64,000 nucleotides of DNA from WHSW01 sp963767475 (GCA_963767475.1 CAVYEI010000002.1:186001-250000); one strand, 5' to 3'; shown: positions 50,681 through 60,186, counted from the first letter of the stretch. The notes: generated by a model from the letters alone, not told the origin. Numbers and translations: made by a program.

Positions 50681-51591
50681 GCTGGACAAAGCTCGGCCGC
50701 GTCTACGTTGCCGGCGGCGAGGCCGGATGGGCGCAGACGCACGCGGCGCTTCCGACCGCACTTGCGCTCGACGACGAGACAATCCGCGTCTACGTCGCCT
50801 TCCTCGACGCGGACCAGGTCGGCCGGATCGGGTACGTCGATGTCGCCGCCAAGGACCCCTTGCAGGTGCTCGACGTGTCGGCGCAGCCGATCGTCGACAT
50901 CGGCGACCCCGGAATGTTCGACGACCACGGCGTCAACCCGCTGAGCGTCTGCCGGTCGGGCGAGGCGATCCACCTCTACTACGCCGGCTGGCAGCTGGGC
51001 GTGACGGTCCGCTACTACCTCTTCCAGGGGCTCGCGGTGAGCCGCGACGGCGGCGAGACGTTCATCCGCCACGCGCGCGTGCCGGTCCTCGATCGCAGCG
51101 ACGCCGAACCGGTGCTGCGTTCGTCCGGACACGTTCAGGCGGGCGACCCGTGGCGGATCTGGTACGCGGGCGGCGACAGCTGGACTGACGCGGGCGACCG
51201 CCCCCGGCCGCGCTATGACCTCCGCTACCTCGAGTCGCCTGACGGGATCGAGTGGGGGCCCGAGGGTGAGGTCTGCATCAGCTCCGCCGATGAGGACGAG
51301 TTCGGCTTCGCCCGCCCGCACGTGATCGAGCGGGATGGCCTGCTTCGGATGTGGTACTCGGTGCGCACGATCAGCAGCGGCTATCGGATCGGCTACGCCG
51401 AGTCGGCGGACGGCCGAACGTGGGATCGACGTGACCATGAGGCGGGAATCGACGTATCCGAGCAGGGCTGGGACTCGGAGATGATTTGCTACCCGAACAT
51501 CGCGCAGACGGCTCACGGCACGTACCTGTTCTACAACGGCAACGATTACGGCAGGACGGGCTTCGGGGTCGCCGTCGCCGGCGACGCCTAG
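50677..51591 (+). CDS. Cytoplasmic beta-propeller glycoside-enzyme-like protein
   Basis: 304 residues with no signal peptide. Repeated blades of the five-bladed GH43/62/130-type fold are visible: IHLYYAGWQLGVTVRYYLFQ, WRIWYAGGDSWTDAG, LRYLESPDGIEWGPEG, LRMWYSVRTISSGYRIGYAE, ADGRTWDRRDH and TYLFYNGNDYGRTGFGV. Acidic residues are present but the exact catalytic set could not be assigned. Location in a sugar-synthesis unit and inside the cell suggests a phosphorylase or sugar-modifying role rather than polysaccharide degradation. Its stop shares CTAG with the convergent GT4. Confidence 0.6.
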   Translation: MSWTKLGRVYVAGGEAGWAQTHAALPTALALDDETIRVYVAFLDADQVGRIGYVDVAAKDPLQVLDVSAQPIVDIGDPGMFDDHGVNPLSVCRSGEAIHLYYAGWQLGVTVRYYLFQGLAVSRDGGETFIRHARVPVLDRSDAEPVLRSSGHVQAGDPWRIWYAGGDSWTDAGDRPRPRYDLRYLESPDGIEWGPEGEVCISSADEDEFGFARPHVIERDGLLRMWYSVRTISSGYRIGYAESADGRTWDRRDHEAGIDVSEQGWDSEMICYPNIAQTAHGTYLFYNGNDYGRTGFGVAVAGDA

Positions 51592-52724
51592 GCCTCCAGC
51601 CGCAGCGTCTCCTCCAGCCGATCCAGCGCCCGCTCGATGTCGTGCTCGCGGCGAACGTAGGCGATGCAACGGCGAGAGATCGCCTCGCGGACAGCCCGGT
51701 CGGACCACAGCTCCGCCGTCCTCTCCGCCAGCTCAGCCCGATCACCCTTAGCCCAGATGCCGAGACCCTCGCTCTCGATCAAGCCGTCGGGATCGACGTC
51801 GAGGGCGAGCGTCGGCACACCACGGGCCCAGGCCTCGAGAAAGACGTTCGGCATCCCCTCGACCTCCGACGTGCTGACGAGCGCAACCGCGGAGTCCATC
51901 AGGCCGAGCAGCTCGGCCCGCGGCCGCGGCCCCATCCATTCGAGATTGGGGATCCGGGCCGCCCGCTCCTTCAGCGAGCTGTCGTCGAGGTGCCCGGGAG
52001 TCGCGACCAGACGAAACCTGACCTCCGGCAGTGCCTCCGCAAGCGCCAAGAACTCGTGCGGGCGCTTGTAGGCCTCCATCCGTCCCACCCACAGAAACGC
52101 GTCCGGGGCGCCCGCCTGCGGCGCGGCCGCCTCGGTCGCGCTCTTGATCAGAACCGGCTCACGCCCGAAACGCCGACGGCACATCTCCGCCTGCTCGTTG
52201 GTTTGCACCACGATCGCGTCCGCAAGCCGGATCCCGAATCGAAAACCCGTGCCGTTGCGCCGGCTCGTTTCCCATCGCTCGAGCTCGAAGTCGACCACGC
52301 TCGCGCTCAGATAGACGAAGCGGCTTCCTCGCAACCGGGCGGCTGCCCCGACGATCCCGGTCTCGATCCCGGGGGCGAACTGGATCACCGAGGTCGCCGG
52401 GGCGCGGAGCAGGGCGCGCACCATCGCCAGGCCATAGCGAAGCTCCCAAGCCAGCTCGGATCGGTTTCGGGCGCCGCGGGACAGCCGAATCGGAACTATG
52501 CACATGTCGTCGACCGCGTCCGGAAGGCCCTCTTCGGAGTCGCGGACGATGAGGCAGACGGAGTGTCCGCGCCGCGTCAGGCCTCGGGCGAAGAGCAGTG
52601 CCTGCGTCTCCATCCCGCCGGTCGCGGGCGTGGCCCCAGGTTGAAGCAGCGGGCCGACCCATGGCGCGTAGACGGTGACGTCGAAATGCTCCCGCGGGTT
52701 CGGCACGCGGCCAGATGCTGGCAC
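51588..52724 (-). CDS. GT4-family glycosyltransferase
   Basis: 378 residues. PWVGPLLQPGATPATGGMET is the N-terminal substrate loop; DAFLWVGRMEAYKRPHEFLA and STSEVEGMPNVFLEAWARGV are the donor-site motifs. It is a paralogue of the GT4 at 40241. It is the last gene of the minus-strand unit that runs from 62273. Confidence 0.83.
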   Translation of the reverse strand: MPASGRVPNPREHFDVTVYAPWVGPLLQPGATPATGGMETQALLFARGLTRRGHSVCLIVRDSEEGLPDAVDDMCIVPIRLSRGARNRSELAWELRYGLAMVRALLRAPATSVIQFAPGIETGIVGAAARLRGSRFVYLSASVVDFELERWETSRRNGTGFRFGIRLADAIVVQTNEQAEMCRRRFGREPVLIKSATEAAAPQAGAPDAFLWVGRMEAYKRPHEFLALAEALPEVRFRLVATPGHLDDSSLKERAARIPNLEWMGPRPRAELLGLMDSAVALVSTSEVEGMPNVFLEAWARGVPTLALDVDPDGLIESEGLGIWAKGDRAELAERTAELWSDRAVREAISRRCIAYVRREHDIERALDRLEETLRLEA

Positions 52725-52728
52725 AGGG

Positions 52729-54852
52729 CTATCCCGGCCCGGTGCGGGATCTCTCGGCAGTGAGAGCCGGGATCACCACGAGCGCGAGCACGATTGCCAT
52801 CAGGATGTGCCCGGCGACGATGTGGCGGGGATAGTAGGGGTGCACCTGGAAGGTCACGAACGGCGCCAGCATCACCGCGGGCGTCACCGCCAGCGCCTTG
52901 GCGGCCAGCCCGGTGCGCCGCCAGCGAACGAGAACCGCGATCGTGCCCAACAACCAGGTCGCCTGCAGGATCCGCAGGGCGACCAAGATCGCTTCCGAGG
53001 ATGCCTCGGGCGAGGCGTAGAAGATCTGCCGGACCTGGCTCTCGAGAACGGAACGCACGTCCGGATCGGAGATCGCGCGCGGCAGGTCGGCCAGCGGTAA
53101 GACGACGTTGACTTGACCGCTGGTGGTGGCGAGGACGAAGCGCTCGCCGTAGGCAAGGTTGTGGAGCAGCGGCAGGCAGAGCAGCGCCAGGAAGAGACCC
53201 CCGGAGACGAGGACGAGGCGCCGGTCCGTCCGCCAGATCGGCAACAGAGCGGCCGCCAGAACGAGGGCCAGGGCCGGGCCCAGGTGAGTGCGAGTGAGCA
53301 CGCAGGCAGCGAGGATCGCCGTCCCGATCAGGACCCAGCGGCGACTCGGTGCCAAGACCACCATCGCGAATCCGACCGGGATTCCCGCCCAAACCATCCA
53401 CTCCGACAACCCGACATCGATCAGGTCGACCACTTCCGGCTCCCAGTTGAGCACCACGAGCACGCAGGCCGCGGCTGCGAAACAGGCGATCCGCTCGATC
53501 GGCCGTGCCACTCGCAAGACGCCGGCCGCGCCGACCGCGAAGATGATCGCGATGCTGACCGCAGAGCGCGAAGCCACCGAGAGCAGGGCGTCGCCGTCGC
53601 CGAGGATCGCGTGCGCGACAAACAGGATGTAACGAGATGCGGGCTGGTAGAAGAACACGTCCTCACCGCCGCGCAGCGACCCCGTCTCGAGGATCTCCCT
53701 GGCAAACGATTCGTAGGTGAGCGGGTCATTGCCCGCCGACCGGTAGATGACCGAGTCCCAGGTCACGAACTCGTGGCCAACCCCGATCGAGTTGATCACG
53801 ATCACCCCGAGGGCGGCGAACAGGAGGGCCCGCAGCGACGGGCGACACAGCAAGGCGGCGAGCATGACGAGTAGAGCCAGCGTCGTCCGAACGGCGAGCC
53901 CGCCTGCGTCGCCCGCGGGGATCACCAGGGCCAGCGCGAGCGCGATCGCCGGGAGCCAGTGCCAGCCCAGCCGTGTGGCGAGCACGGCGTAGCAGAGGAT
54001 CAGCGCGGCGAGCAGGACCAGCATCGACACATCCACGGCTGCTCCCAGCGCCGTCTCAACGGTCGTCGGGCCGGCCGGGTCGACGCCCGAGACGTTGATG
54101 CTCGCGTAGGGTCGAGGGATCGCACCCGTTCCCGCGCCGGGAGGGGTGAAGGCGAAATCGACGACGGCGGCGCCCTCGCTGGGCAGATCCCGCAGCACGA
54201 TCGTCCGCGCCCGCGAATAGGACGGCGGCAGCGGCGTCGATTGACCGTCGATGGCGATCCTGCCCTCGCCCACGTAGGAGACGACGACCTCGTCGTCGGC
54301 TTCCACGTCCGCCGTCCACTCGACCTCGAACGGAAGTCGTTCCCGGTAACCCTCCGGCTCGGTCTGGTTGAACCGGCTCGAGTTGAAGAAGCTCAGGTTC
54401 CAGGAGGAGCTCGAGAGTGCCGGTGTCGGTCTTTCGACGCCCGGCTCGCCGAAGGCGAGCTCGCGGTCGAACCTCGTCGCCGCGTCGCGGAACAGGGGGT
54501 TCTCATATGACCGCTCGCACGACCCTGCCGCCACCGGCTGATCGACGGCTCGGTAGCAGGCGTGCCAACCGACCTGGCCGCCGCTCAGGATGAGGACGAT
54601 CTTCGCCGCAATCGCAAGCGCGACCAACCCCGCTGCCAGCTGGCCGCTGCGGCGCGGAAAGATCCGCTCGCACTCGGCCACGATCACGCGCCGAAGCGAT
54701 CGGACCACCAGCAGCGGCAACAGCAGGACCAGCCCGATCGCCTCCGGGAGGTTGTTTAGAGGCAGCCCGGAGAACCAGGGGAGCTCGCCGACCGGGATCG
54801 CGAGCGCGAGCGCGCCGGCGAGGGCCAGGGTGAACAGTCTCGGCGCCGGCAA
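52729..54852 (-). CDS. Large polytopic membrane protein, GT-C-like
   Basis: 707 residues. Two hydrophobic segments at the start are followed by a 180-residue outside domain rich in beta strands (about 95-275, VEADDEVVVSYVGEGRIAIDG), then about ten more membrane segments. HEFVTWDSVIYRSAGNDPLT contains a WDS acidic site like that of membrane GT-C transferases. Likely an extracytoplasmic glycan-modifying transferase, but the family was not recognised. It starts four bases after the amidotransferase gene. Confidence 0.6.
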   Translation of the reverse strand: MPAPRLFTLALAGALALAIPVGELPWFSGLPLNNLPEAIGLVLLLPLLVVRSLRRVIVAECERIFPRRSGQLAAGLVALAIAAKIVLILSGGQVGWHACYRAVDQPVAAGSCERSYENPLFRDAATRFDRELAFGEPGVERPTPALSSSSWNLSFFNSSRFNQTEPEGYRERLPFEVEWTADVEADDEVVVSYVGEGRIAIDGQSTPLPPSYSRARTIVLRDLPSEGAAVVDFAFTPPGAGTGAIPRPYASINVSGVDPAGPTTVETALGAAVDVSMLVLLAALILCYAVLATRLGWHWLPAIALALALVIPAGDAGGLAVRTTLALLVMLAALLCRPSLRALLFAALGVIVINSIGVGHEFVTWDSVIYRSAGNDPLTYESFAREILETGSLRGGEDVFFYQPASRYILFVAHAILGDGDALLSVASRSAVSIAIIFAVGAAGVLRVARPIERIACFAAAACVLVVLNWEPEVVDLIDVGLSEWMVWAGIPVGFAMVVLAPSRRWVLIGTAILAACVLTRTHLGPALALVLAAALLPIWRTDRRLVLVSGGLFLALLCLPLLHNLAYGERFVLATTSGQVNVVLPLADLPRAISDPDVRSVLESQVRQIFYASPEASSEAILVALRILQATWLLGTIAVLVRWRRTGLAAKALAVTPAVMLAPFVTFQVHPYYPRHIVAGHILMAIVLALVVIPALTAERSRTGPG

Positions 54853-54856
54853 GTGC

Positions 54857-56797
54857 TCAGCGCTCGCCGGCCGGGCGGGCCTCGATCACCGGGTCCACCG
54901 GGTCCACCGGGGCCGAGCCGCCGGCGGCCGTCCGCAGCCACCGCTCCAGCGTCAGCACGGCCCAAAAACGCGCACCGTGCTCGACCGAGCCTTCCTGGTG
55001 CTGGGCCCAGAGGCGGCGTAGAAGCGCCTGGTCGAGGTACTTGCCGGACCGCGCGTCAGCGGCGAGCACCTCGTCCTCGAACACCGGTCGCAGCTCGTTT
55101 TGAAACCAGCGGCCCATGGGGACGCCGAACCCGTGCTTTCGCCGGTTCCAGATCTGCTTCGGCAGCAGGGGCCAGAACGAGCGCCGGAGCAGTGGCTTCA
55201 CCCGCCGCAAACCGACCTTCTCAGCGGCCGGAACTCGCGCCAGGTACTCGATCAGCGCCGTGTCGAGGAACGGCGAACGCGTCTCGAGCGAGTTCGCCAT
55301 CGACATCCGATCCATCTTCACCGCCAAGTCATCGGGAAGGTAGGTCTTGAAATTGGCGTAGAGGATCCGCTCGAGGTCGGGCGACTGAGCCGCGCGCCGG
55401 TAGCTGCGCTCCATCGAATCGCCCACGTGGCCGAGCGAAGCTGAAGGGAGAAGCTCCGCCAGCAGGTCCTCGTTGAAAACGGCGATCCAGGATTGATAAC
55501 GCTCCAGCGGGCTGCTCTCGGCGAGCTCGACGAAGCGATCGGCCCTGCGCCGGAGGCTGAAATAGCCGCTGCGACGTGGGATCAGCCTCCGCAGCGGGCT
55601 CGCCGCGCGAGCAATCGGAGCGGGGACGACCCCGGTCAGCTTGGAGGCGACGAATCGGTCGTATCCGCCGAAGACCTCATCGCCGCCATCGCCGTTGAGG
55701 GCGACGGTGACGTGTTCGCGCGCCAGCTGGCAGACGAGGTAGGTGGGGATCGCCGAGGAGTCCGCGTAGGGCTGGTCGTGGTGCCACAGCAACCCGTCCA
55801 TCAAGGCCAGGGCGTCGGCGTGGACCGCGAACTCGAGATGGCGGGTGTCGAAGTGATCGGCGACCAGCCTGGCGTAGCTGCGCTCGTCGAATGACGGGTC
55901 CTCCGGAAAGCCGATGCTGAACGTCCGCACCGGTTCGGCGCTGGCACGGCTCATCAACCCGACGACGATCGACGAGTCCACCCCGCCGGAGAGAAACGCC
56001 CCCAGCGGGACGTCGGCGACCAGGCGCCGTGTGGTGGCCTGCTCGAGCAGACGCGGGATCTCGCCCGCGGCGTCGGCGGAGCGCACATCCTGCTCGGACG
56101 CGAGCGGGTCCCAGTACTCGGCGACGCTGCTGGTTGCCTTCGCGTCGAAGCGCAGGGTCGACGCCGGCGGCACCTGCGAAATCCCCTGATACAGGGTGTG
56201 GGGCCAGGGAACGTAGCCATAGGTGAGGAACTCGGGCAGCCGCCGCTCGTCGATCGAGCCCGATATCCAGGGGGCGGCGAGGAGCGCCTTGATCTCCGAG
56301 CCAAAGGTCAGCAGTCCGTCCTGCTCTGCGTAGAAGAGCGGCTTCTTGCCGGTCCGGTCCCGAGCGAGCAGCAGCTCTCCCAAGCGGCCGTCCCAGACGG
56401 CAAGGGCAAACATCCCGTCCAGCCGGCGGACGAATTCCGCCCCCCATGCCTCATACGCCCGCAGGACCACTTCGGTGTCACCGGTGGAGCGGAAGCGGAA
56501 TCCCTGAGCGCTGAGCTCGCGTCGCAGCTCGCGAAAGTTGTAGACCTCGCCGTTGTAGACCAAGGCCACGGCCTTGTCGTCGCTTTGCATCGGCTGGCGT
56601 GCCTCGTCGGTGAGGTCGATGATCCGCAGCCTCCGATGTCCGAGCCAGCCCGCGAGCTCCGGCCCAGCGCTCGAGGCGATCTCGAGCTCTCCCGCCCCGT
56701 CCGGGCCGCGGTGGGCCAGCGTCTGGCTCATCGCCCGGCCAACCTGCGGCGGGGGAACCAGCTCGGGCAGGCCAACGTATCCGCAGAGCCCGCACAT
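54857..56797 (-). CDS. asnB: AsnB-type amidotransferase
   Basis: 646 residues from the ATG at 56797. Intact class II glutaminase (Cys2 in MCGLCGYVG; TLAHRGPDGAGE; LVYNGEVYNFRELR) and ATP-pyrophosphatase synthetase domain (DVPLGAFLSGGVDSSIVVGL; VTVALNGDGGDEVFGG; KMDRMSMANSLETRSPFLDT). In exopolysaccharide clusters such enzymes often amidate uronic acids rather than aspartate. It overlaps the GT4 upstream by one base (TGATG). A second copy at 41395 is broken. Confidence 0.93.
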   Translation of the reverse strand: MCGLCGYVGLPELVPPPQVGRAMSQTLAHRGPDGAGELEIASSAGPELAGWLGHRRLRIIDLTDEARQPMQSDDKAVALVYNGEVYNFRELRRELSAQGFRFRSTGDTEVVLRAYEAWGAEFVRRLDGMFALAVWDGRLGELLLARDRTGKKPLFYAEQDGLLTFGSEIKALLAAPWISGSIDERRLPEFLTYGYVPWPHTLYQGISQVPPASTLRFDAKATSSVAEYWDPLASEQDVRSADAAGEIPRLLEQATTRRLVADVPLGAFLSGGVDSSIVVGLMSRASAEPVRTFSIGFPEDPSFDERSYARLVADHFDTRHLEFAVHADALALMDGLLWHHDQPYADSSAIPTYLVCQLAREHVTVALNGDGGDEVFGGYDRFVASKLTGVVPAPIARAASPLRRLIPRRSGYFSLRRRADRFVELAESSPLERYQSWIAVFNEDLLAELLPSASLGHVGDSMERSYRRAAQSPDLERILYANFKTYLPDDLAVKMDRMSMANSLETRSPFLDTALIEYLARVPAAEKVGLRRVKPLLRRSFWPLLPKQIWNRRKHGFGVPMGRWFQNELRPVFEDEVLAADARSGKYLDQALLRRLWAQHQEGSVEHGARFWAVLTLERWLRTAAGGSAPVDPVDPVIEARPAGER

Positions 56798-57927
56798 CAG
56801 CCGTGGACGAGCTCCTCGTAGAGCGCGAGCTTCGAGCCGACCATCGACTCGAGGCTGAAATCGCCGGCGATCCGCGCCCGTCCCGCCTCGCCCATGCTGA
56901 GCCCAAGCGCAGGGTTCGCCAGCAGTTCGCTCAGCGCCTCCTTCAAGGCAACCGGATCGCGGACCGGCGTCAGCACGCCGGTCTCTCGGTCCACGACCAG
57001 CTCCTCCGTTCCCGAGACGGCAGTGGCGACGACCGGCACGCGCGCCGCCATCGCCTCCATCACGAATCCCGGCATTCCCTCCCACAGCGAGGGCAGACAG
57101 GCGACGTCCGCGCGACCCAGAAGCGAGGCGACGGCATCCGGGTCGATGGCGCCTGGGAACTCGACCTCCCGGCTCAGGCCGAGCTCCGCTGCGAGCTCCC
57201 GGCACCGCTGCCAGGTCGCCCCGGTGCCCGCGAGCACGGCGCGAAACCGCACCCCGTCGGCCTTCAGCAGCGCCAGCGCCTGGAGCAGATCCTGGTGGCG
57301 CTTGACGGGAGCGAACCTCGCCGCGGTGAAGATGAGCGGCGCTGCAGCGTCGGCGGGACCGCTTCCGTTGTCAGCCTGCGGCGGAGCGAGGTCGACGCCG
57401 TTGGGGATGTAGCGCACGCGCTCCGGAGCGATTCCGTAGGAAGCGATCAGCTCCGCGCCCGCGTGGGAATTCGAGTCATAGAGGTCGACCAGCCTCGACG
57501 TCCGTCGCTCCAGCCAGCCGGCGAGCTTCGCCTTTCGAGAGTCGGCGCTGTCGGTCGCGGTCAACACCACGCTGCGAACGCCGATCACGACCTTCGTCCG
57601 CGGCGACGCGGCGCGAGCCGCAAAACGCGTCACCAACCCTCCCCTGATCCCGCAGGCGTTGACGACGTCAAAGCGTCGTCTCCGCAGCAGCCGAGCAAGG
57701 CGCCCGGCTCCTCTGGCCGCTCCGTGGCCGAGCACGTGGACCTCGATGCCGGCGGCTCGCAAACGCGCCGTGATCGGGCCCGCCGCCGAGAGCACCGCCA
57801 GCTCGCAGCTGACGCGGCGCGGATCGAGTCGTTCGATCAGGCTCGCGGTCATCAGCTCCGTGCCTCCGAGAACGTCCTGCGAGAGCACCTGCAGCACCGA
57901 AACCGGGGTCGTCGGCGCGTCGCTCAT
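56797..57927 (-). CDS. GT4-family glycosyltransferase
   Basis: 376 residues from the ATG at 57927 (MSDAPTTPVSVLQVLSQDVL), four bases after the GT gene upstream; the in-frame start at 58005 would overlap that gene. LGGTELMTASLIERLDPRRV is the acceptor loop, and LIFTAARFAPVKRHQDLLQA plus PSLWEGMPGFVMEAMAARVP the donor site. Part of the 62273-51588 unit. Confidence 0.85.
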   Translation of the reverse strand: MSDAPTTPVSVLQVLSQDVLGGTELMTASLIERLDPRRVSCELAVLSAAGPITARLRAAGIEVHVLGHGAARGAGRLARLLRRRRFDVVNACGIRGGLVTRFAARAASPRTKVVIGVRSVVLTATDSADSRKAKLAGWLERRTSRLVDLYDSNSHAGAELIASYGIAPERVRYIPNGVDLAPPQADNGSGPADAAAPLIFTAARFAPVKRHQDLLQALALLKADGVRFRAVLAGTGATWQRCRELAAELGLSREVEFPGAIDPDAVASLLGRADVACLPSLWEGMPGFVMEAMAARVPVVATAVSGTEELVVDRETGVLTPVRDPVALKEALSELLANPALGLSMGEAGRARIAGDFSLESMVGSKLALYEELVHG

Positions 57928-57931
57928 CGGA

Positions 57932-59125
57932 TCAGCGTAGGCGACCGGCTGGGCGCTCGTCAGCCCTCGCGAGCAGCTCGCCGTAGAGCGCGTCGGTGTC
58001 GCCAATCAGGCGGTCGATCGAGAACCGCGCAAGCGCCCGCGCTCTCGCCCCGACCCCGAGACGACGTCGCAGGCCGCGGTCGGCCGCGATCGCCTGCATC
58101 GCCTCGGCGAGCGCGGCCTCGTTGCCCTTGGCGACGAGCATCCCCGTGTCTTCGTCGACGATCGAGCCGACCCCGCCGACGTTCGTCGCCACCGCCGGGA
58201 CACCCGCCGCGGCGGCCTCGATCAGGGAGACCGGCGTGCCCTCGTTGTCGGAGCTGATCACGGCGACATCGGCGGCCGCGGCGATCCGGGCCAGATCCCG
58301 CCGATAGCCGATGAAGTGGACCCGATCGCCGGCGCCGAGCTCGGCCGCCAGCAGCTCGAGCCGGGTGCGAGCCTCGCCGTCGCCGACCACCAGAAGCCGC
58401 AGGCCGGGGGTGGCGCGAGAAGCGCGGGCGAAGGCTGCGGTCAGCAGGTCGACGCGCTTGATCGGCACGATCCGGCCGACGAACGTGAACAAGACCTCGT
58501 CCGGCCCGATCCCGAGCTCCGAGCGGAGCTGCTCGCCGCTGGCCGCGTCGGCTTCGACAAACGGCTCCAGATCGAGGCCGAGCGGGATCACCCTGAACTT
58601 GCTCGCGGGCGCGACCCGCAGGCGGACGAGGTCCGCCACGGTCTGCTCGCTGACGCCGATCAGCGCGTCGGTGCGCCGCGCCAGGAGCCGTTCCAGCGAC
58701 CGGAACGTGAGCGTCTTCGGCTTGCCGAAATAGCCCTCGAGCACGTGACCATGGAAGGTGTGGACGATCACCGGACGGCGACGTCGAGCCTGGGCCGCCG
58801 CCCTGCCCGCGAAACCCGCCTTCGCCGTGTGGGTGTGGACGATGTGAGGGCGAAACTCCCGGATCATGCGCGAGAGCTGTCGCACCGCGACCACGTCGCG
58901 CCGTGGGTCCACCGGCTGCACCAGGCTCGGCAGGAACGTGGTCCTGGCGCCCTCGTGGTCGGCGAGGTCCGCCAGCGACTCCTCGCCCGCAGCGAGCTGT
59001 CCGTGCACGAGGAGCGTCTCGTAGCGATCCGGGTCCAGGCGCCGCCCGCTCAGCAGGCTGACCTGGTGAGCGGGCCCGCCCAGATTGAGGCGAGCGATGA
59101 CCCGCAGTACCCGGATCCTGCTCAG
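57932..59125 (-). CDS. GT4-family glycosyltransferase, apparent CTG start
   Basis: The first standard start in frame is the GTG at 59008, but it cuts off the conserved GT-B N-terminus. Reading from a CTG at 59125 gives LSRIRVLRVIARLNLGGPAHQ, the ordinary family start, and a 397-residue protein. The CTG overlaps the stop of the WecA-type gene (CTGA) and lies seven bases after GAGAAGG. The rest is normal: HTHTAKAGFAGRAAAQ, FRVIPLGLDLEPFVEAD, FVGRIVPIKRVDLLTAAFA and SSDNEGTPVSLIEAAAAGVP. The CTG start is inferred from conservation. Confidence 0.85.
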   Translation of the reverse strand: MSRIRVLRVIARLNLGGPAHQVSLLSGRRLDPDRYETLLVHGQLAAGEESLADLADHEGARTTFLPSLVQPVDPRRDVVAVRQLSRMIREFRPHIVHTHTAKAGFAGRAAAQARRRRPVIVHTFHGHVLEGYFGKPKTLTFRSLERLLARRTDALIGVSEQTVADLVRLRVAPASKFRVIPLGLDLEPFVEADAASGEQLRSELGIGPDEVLFTFVGRIVPIKRVDLLTAAFARASRATPGLRLLVVGDGEARTRLELLAAELGAGDRVHFIGYRRDLARIAAAADVAVISSDNEGTPVSLIEAAAAGVPAVATNVGGVGSIVDEDTGMLVAKGNEAALAEAMQAIAADRGLRRRLGVGARARALARFSIDRLIGDTDALYGELLARADERPAGRLR

Positions 59126-60186
59126 GCGGGGCCCTTCTCACCGAGGAGCAGCTGCTCCCTTCGCGATCGATGCTGCTCCGGAGATCGCGATCTCCAATCT
59201 GGGCCCTCGAATCGCGCCAGCGCAACGGCGGCGGCAGCGAGGTAGACGAATGTTGCGATCACGACCGTGGTCCGATTGGTCTCCGCCAAGATGATCGCCA
59301 CCGCGCAAAGGCCGAGCTGAGCGATCCCGAGCGCCAGCGCCACCCGCTGGACCGAGCCGAGGCGCAAGAGCAGGCGGTGCGTGATGTGGTCGCGGCCACC
59401 GCTGAGAATCGCGGCTCGGCGGCGCCAGCGTGAGAACACGACCAGGGTCGTGTCGAGGATCGGCAGCGCGACGAGCAAGGCGTACGCGGGCAGTGCCGCC
59501 CATCCCAGATCGCCCGTGGGCTCGGCCATGATCATGCCGGCGACGAGCAGGCCCAGGGGCATGCTCCCGCCGTCTCCCATGAAGATCCGACACGGATGGG
59601 CGAGGTTGTAGGGGAGGAACCCGATGCACGCTCCCGCAACCGCGATCGCGATCGCGGCGAGCGCGAGATCGCCGTATGCGAGGGCGAGCACCGCGGCGCC
59701 GGCGGATCCTGCCGCTCCGACCGTGGCGGCGGCGCCGTCGCTGTTGTCGAACAGGTTGAACGCGTTGGTGAGTCCCACGACCCAGATGATCGTGAGCGCG
59801 AAGTCGGCCGCTTCGGTACCGAGCACGTGCCAGCCCAAGCCGGCCTCCCAAACGAGGAGCGCGGCGAGAACTTGCGCCAGCAGGCGGATTCCGATTCCGA
59901 GCCGGAGGCGATCGTCGATCGTGCCCACGACCAGCAAACCGACGGCGCAGGCGAGCAGCGGAACGAAATGCTCGAAGGCGCTCGAGAACACCGCCGCGGC
60001 AACCAATGTGCCGGCGACGATCGCGATCCCGCCCAGGTACGGGGTCGAGGCGGAGTGCTTCTTGTAGCCGGTCGGGTGGTCGTAGAAGTTCGTCCGTCGG
60101 GCGATGCGGATCATCGCCGGGGTCGCGACCGCGGTGGCCACGGTTGCGAGCGTGAGAGCGCCGAAGATCGTGGTCGCGTCGCTCAA
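59122..60186 (-). CDS. WecA/TagO-family undecaprenyl-phosphate sugar-1-phosphate transferase
   Basis: 354 residues, about ten membrane segments. The family motifs are present: GTIDDRLRLG, NAFNLFDNSDGAAATVG (the NxxNxxDxxDG type), FMGDGGSMPLG and the HITHRLL segment. It starts synthesis by moving a HexNAc-1-phosphate from UDP-sugar to undecaprenyl phosphate, and so is probably the initiating enzyme of this locus. It overlaps the epimerase gene upstream by four bases. Confidence 0.92.
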   Translation of the reverse strand: MSDATTIFGALTLATVATAVATPAMIRIARRTNFYDHPTGYKKHSASTPYLGGIAIVAGTLVAAAVFSSAFEHFVPLLACAVGLLVVGTIDDRLRLGIGIRLLAQVLAALLVWEAGLGWHVLGTEAADFALTIIWVVGLTNAFNLFDNSDGAAATVGAAGSAGAAVLALAYGDLALAAIAIAVAGACIGFLPYNLAHPCRIFMGDGGSMPLGLLVAGMIMAEPTGDLGWAALPAYALLVALPILDTTLVVFSRWRRRAAILSGGRDHITHRLLLRLGSVQRVALALGIAQLGLCAVAIILAETNRTTVVIATFVYLAAAAVALARFEGPDWRSRSPEQHRSRREQLLLGEKGPA

